From Acidimicrobiaceae bacterium (GTDB taxonomy: Bacteria; Actinomycetota; Acidimicrobiia; Acidimicrobiales; Acidimicrobiaceae): 7,509 nt of DNA. Below the pieces are notes generated by a model. The model was not told the origin of the DNA. It ran no database searches and worked only from the letters and a program-made list of their open reading frames with translations. A program made the translations under genes and the position numbers. The stretch covers positions 1-7,509 of the forward strand of contig JABEUP010000042.1 of the NCBI GenBank assembly GCA_013044365.1, written 5' to 3'. Shown here piece by piece: positions 5,367 to 7,509 of this stretch (positions are counted from its first letter, which is position 1; the number at the start of each line of letters is the position of its first letter).

Positions 5367-6347
5367 ATGGCTAAGTTGAAACTTACATTCGCCTCGGCAA
5401 TGTATGACAGGATGCAGGCTATCTACACTGGCGAGGTGGAGCCCGAGGGTATAGAACTGAACTTCATGCAGTTCGACGAGCCCAGAGTTATTTTTGACCG
5501 CATGTCCGGCGGTCTTGAGTTTGATGTCTCTGAATACTCAGGTTCAGAGTTTGTCCAACGTTTCGCCAATAACGCTTGCCCATTCGTTGCAATTCCAATC
5601 TTCCCCTCGCGAACGTTCCGCACCGGTTTCATTTCAATCAGAACAGACCGGGGCATCAATTCCCCAAAAGACCTGGAAGGACGACGAATTGGGGTACCAC
5701 TGTACACAATTAGCGCCGCAATTTTCATCCGAGGGTACCTGCAACATGAATGCGGCGTGGACATTAAAAATATTCAGTGGGTACAAGGAGCGGTCAATAC
5801 CGTAGGTGCCCACGGCAGCCCAACCGTGCTTCCGCTGCTCAAACCGGCAAACATCGAAATCAACAATACCGGCAAGTCACTGAGCCAACTGATCGACGAA
5901 GGATTGATCGACGGCACAATCGGAACGAGCCTCCCCGAATCAATTCGCACCAATCCGAAGGTTGATCGGCTCTTTCCTAACTATGTTGAGCTGGAAAAGG
6001 AGTACTACCAGCGAACCGGTATCTATCCCATCATGCATCTAATCGCAATCAAGAAAGAGATCTATGAGCGCTATCCTTTTGTCGCCACAAGCCTTTACAA
6101 CGCTTTCGTGGAATCAAAAAAACTGGCTCTGAAAAAAATGTACAATTTGCGCGCTCTGCGGTATATGACCCCGTGGCTGATGCGGGACATAGACGAGATC
6201 TACGATATCTTCAATGGTGACCCTTGGCCATACGGTGTTGAGCCAAATCGAAAGACCCTTGAAGCGCTTGTTACCTATCTCGTCGACCAGGACATGATTG
6301 CAAGTCCGGTTTCGGTTGATGACTTATTCGTACCCACCTACGGATAG
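5367..6347 (+). CDS. 4,5-dihydroxyphthalate decarboxylase-like protein
   Basis: A 326-residue protein with the periplasmic-binding-protein-like fold of 4,5-dihydroxyphthalate decarboxylases (Pht5 type), often mislabelled as an ABC-transporter substrate-binding protein. It has no signal peptide and no lipobox (the N-terminus is MAKLKLTFASAMYDR), so it is cytoplasmic, which supports an enzyme. Family landmarks in order: YDR then V-x-PEGIEL (13-31), FDVSEYS (52-58), AIPIFPSRTFR (75-85), DLEGRRIGVP (102-111), RLFPNYVELEKEYYQRTGIYPIMH (201-224), LYNAFVESK (243-251), DPWPYGVEPNR (285-295) and a closing DDLFVP (318-323). The model enzyme removes one carboxyl from 4,5-dihydroxyphthalate to give protocatechuate. 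Next to a gentisate/salicylate-type dioxygenase, a different hydroxylated aromatic di-acid is more likely, but this is inference. The ribosome site is AGGGGGG, five bases before the ATG. It is the last plus-strand gene of the module. Confidence 0.8.
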   Translation: MAKLKLTFASAMYDRMQAIYTGEVEPEGIELNFMQFDEPRVIFDRMSGGLEFDVSEYSGSEFVQRFANNACPFVAIPIFPSRTFRTGFISIRTDRGINSPKDLEGRRIGVPLYTISAAIFIRGYLQHECGVDIKNIQWVQGAVNTVGAHGSPTVLPLLKPANIEINNTGKSLSQLIDEGLIDGTIGTSLPESIRTNPKVDRLFPNYVELEKEYYQRTGIYPIMHLIAIKKEIYERYPFVATSLYNAFVESKKLALKKMYNLRALRYMTPWLMRDIDEIYDIFNGDPWPYGVEPNRKTLEALVTYLVDQDMIASPVSVDDLFVPTYG

Positions 6348-6379
6348 ATGAGCCGCAAATTCTGAATTAGGTTATTTCA

Positions 6380-6416
6380 TACGCTTTCCGCCTCCTCAAC
6401 CGACGCGGGAAGCGTA
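6380..6416. terminator. Hairpin between convergent genes, likely bidirectional terminator
   Basis: TACGCTTTCCGC (6380-6391) and GCGGGAAGCGTA (6405-6416) form a 12-pair stem with one G-T wobble and a 13-base loop. It lies between the stop codons of the converging decarboxylase-like and hydrolase genes, where a shared terminator is expected. Neither strand has a clear T-run after the stem, so it is not a textbook intrinsic terminator. Confidence 0.6.
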
Positions 6417-6424
6417 CTCAAATC

Positions 6425-7243
6425 CTATTGAGTGACCGAGGTAAGGAAATCCATCAGCAAATTGCCGACCTCATCAGGTGATGTGACAGTAAGAAAGTGT
6501 CCGCCGTCAATCAGCTCGAATCGTGATCCCGGGATCTGAGTTGCAATCTCTTCGCTGCCCACGAATGGCCTCACTTGGTCCTGACGACCGGCGATCACCA
6601 TTGTTGGGCAGCGCAATTTGGTAAGTATGCCCCTCATATCAGTCCTGGCTAACACCCGATTAGCCTCCGCAAATCCAAATGGATCATTGGACAGATAACG
6701 GCCCCGAACTTCCGGATAGACCTTATCGTCTCTAAGTTCTGGCTGATACGACTTGTCGAGAGTTGTTTCCAGCCCAGCCCTGATACCGCTGGATTCGGCG
6801 ATATCGGCCCTATCCTCAAGCGCCTGAGCCCTTGAGGGATCTACTCCAAGAGCCGGGTTGCACATCGTGAGGGATCTGACCCGCGCGTCGAATCTCTCAT
6901 AAAACCGCAGCGCCTGAAGACCCGAGGCAGCGATCGTAACGAGATGGCATTGGACATCCCCCGCGACATAGTCAATCAATTCCGCCGCATCATTTACCAA
7001 ATCGTCGATTCCAAATGAATCCCGCACTTTCTCAGACTGACCAGCGCCCCTTTGGTCAAATGACAACACACTGAAATGAGGAAGAAGATAGGGAACGACC
7101 CTATTGAAGCTCTCTAGCGAGCCCCCTATCTCGTGGAAAAACACCACCAGAGGATTCTCTCCGCTTCCGTCAAAGTGGTAGCGAATGCTTACACCATTAA
7201 CATCAATCCAGCTCAATTGGTTTCTCCCCATTTTTGTTGACAC
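6425..7243 (-). CDS. Alpha/beta hydrolase with alanine at the nucleophile position
   Basis: A 272-residue cytoplasmic alpha/beta hydrolase of the PcaD/RutD type. It shows HEIGGSLESF (37-46, oxyanion side), LSFDQRGAGQSE (60-71), the acid Asp222 in GRQDQV and His249 in GGHF. The nucleophile elbow, normally G-x-S-x-G, reads T-I-A-A-S (103-107), so Ala105 sits where the serine should be; the codon is a plain GCT at 6931-6929. A serine lies two residues later (Ser107) but off the elbow tip. RutD of E. coli, as I recall, also carries alanine there (GHALGA), so this may be an established non-serine subgroup rather than a decayed gene; the frame is intact and otherwise conserved. The start is GTG at 7243 with a weak ribosome site; ATG at 7231 is an alternative. 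It converges on the catabolic module and could act on a product of it, which is inference. Confidence 0.8.
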   Translation of the reverse strand: MSTKMGRNQLSWIDVNGVSIRYHFDGSGENPLVVFFHEIGGSLESFNRVVPYLLPHFSVLSFDQRGAGQSEKVRDSFGIDDLVNDAAELIDYVAGDVQCHLVTIAASGLQALRFYERFDARVRSLTMCNPALGVDPSRAQALEDRADIAESSGIRAGLETTLDKSYQPELRDDKVYPEVRGRYLSNDPFGFAEANRVLARTDMRGILTKLRCPTMVIAGRQDQVRPFVGSEEIATQIPGSRFELIDGGHFLTVTSPDEVGNLLMDFLTSVTQ

Positions 7244-7262
7244 ATTTCCACGTTCGCCATTA

Positions 7263-7315
7263 CTGACACTACGAGTCAGCTTTTACCACATGAGGCATAT
7301 GTGTTTTCGGTAAAA
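7263..7315. promoter_or_regulatory. Two inverted repeats upstream of the minus-strand hydrolase
   Basis: CTGAC (7263-7267) and GTCAG (7275-7279) flank seven bases. Next to them TTTTACC (7281-7287) and GGTAAAA (7309-7315) are exact inverted repeats enclosing CACAT (7287-7291) and ATGTG (7299-7303). They lie 20-72 bases upstream of the hydrolase GTG on the minus strand and could be operators. A TTGACT at 7341-7336 on the minus strand is -35-like but has no good -10 partner. Confidence 0.3.
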
Positions 7316-7363
7316 CAAGATAATCGAACGGATCAAGTCAACCTATACAACGGCAATTTTCAA

Positions 7364-7509
7364 TTAATGCTGGCCGTTAGCGTCATCCCTCAAACTTTCA
7401 AGACGAACCAGCCTGGCTTGCAAATCCTGATGAAAATTCTGCAACCTGGTTTGTTTATCAGTCACCTTTGATTGTAAATCAACAAGCATACTCATAGCAG
7501 TTGTGATTA
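7364..7509 (-). CDS. C-terminal end of an unrecognised helical protein, partial
   Basis: On the minus strand the frame is open from the window edge to a TAA at 7366-7364, giving 47 residues. The sequence from about residue 7 (MLVDLQSKVTDKQT and on to RLVRLESLRDD) is rich in Leu, Gln, Lys, Arg and Asp with hydrophobic residues spaced as in an amphipathic helix or coiled coil, which is untypical of a chance frame. Either the gene continues beyond the window, or a small protein starts at one of two methionine codons (residues 5 and 7 of this stretch). The family is not recognised. It is upstream of the hydrolase gene in the same orientation, about 120 bases away, so it might belong to the same unit. 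Confidence 0.4.
   Translation of the reverse strand, partial: ITTAMSMLVDLQSKVTDKQTRLQNFHQDLQARLVRLESLRDDANGQH

Noticed and set aside
5367..6347. Reading this gene as an ABC-transporter substrate-binding protein
   Set aside because: There is no signal peptide or lipobox, no permease or ATPase gene is present, and the motif series matches dihydroxyphthalate decarboxylase much better.
1..7509. Mobile element, integron or CRISPR as an explanation for the cluster
   Set aside because: No transposase or integrase sequence, no terminal inverted repeats and no regularly spaced repeats were found on either strand.

Overview
The window reads as bacterial chromosomal DNA of roughly balanced base composition (estimated by eye, not counted). 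A SixA-type phosphatase next to a membrane-anchored extracellular alpha/beta hydrolase suggests an actinobacterium of moderate GC. That is a weak inference: there is no rRNA and no marker gene to confirm it. No tRNA, insertion sequence, integrase, CRISPR array or origin was seen.

Left part (1-1777): the C-terminal two thirds of a SixA-like phosphohistidine phosphatase, cut by the window edge, then a single-pass membrane-anchored serine hydrolase. Neither is obviously linked to what follows. A gene-free stretch of about 450 bases (1778-2229) carries several inverted repeats, including a 27-base near-perfect palindrome about 100 bases before the next gene. It looks like the control region of the catabolic cluster.

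Central part (2230-6347): four plus-strand genes that look like a compact aromatic-acid breakdown module. They are (1) a PcaD-like enol-lactonase, (2) a two-cupin ring-cleaving dioxygenase of the gentisate/salicylate 1,2-dioxygenase family, (3) an FAH-superfamily hydrolase, and (4) a homologue of 4,5-dihydroxyphthalate decarboxylase, a family often mislabelled as an ABC-transporter binding protein. A strong intrinsic terminator lies between genes 2 and 3. A possible route is decarboxylation of a hydroxylated aromatic di-acid to a salicylate- or gentisate-type acid, ring cleavage between carboxyl- and hydroxyl-bearing carbons, hydrolysis of a lactone formed from the cleavage product, and final hydrolysis by the FAH enzyme to central metabolites. 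The true substrate is unknown. No ring hydroxylase, maleylpyruvate isomerase, regulator or transporter is visible here.

Right part (6348-7509): a hairpin between convergent genes, then a minus-strand PcaD/RutD-like alpha/beta hydrolase whose nucleophile position is alanine instead of serine. It is followed by the C-terminal end of an unrecognised helical protein on the minus strand. The most interesting points are the unusual enzyme combination in the module, the nucleophile-less hydrolase, and the palindrome-rich leader.
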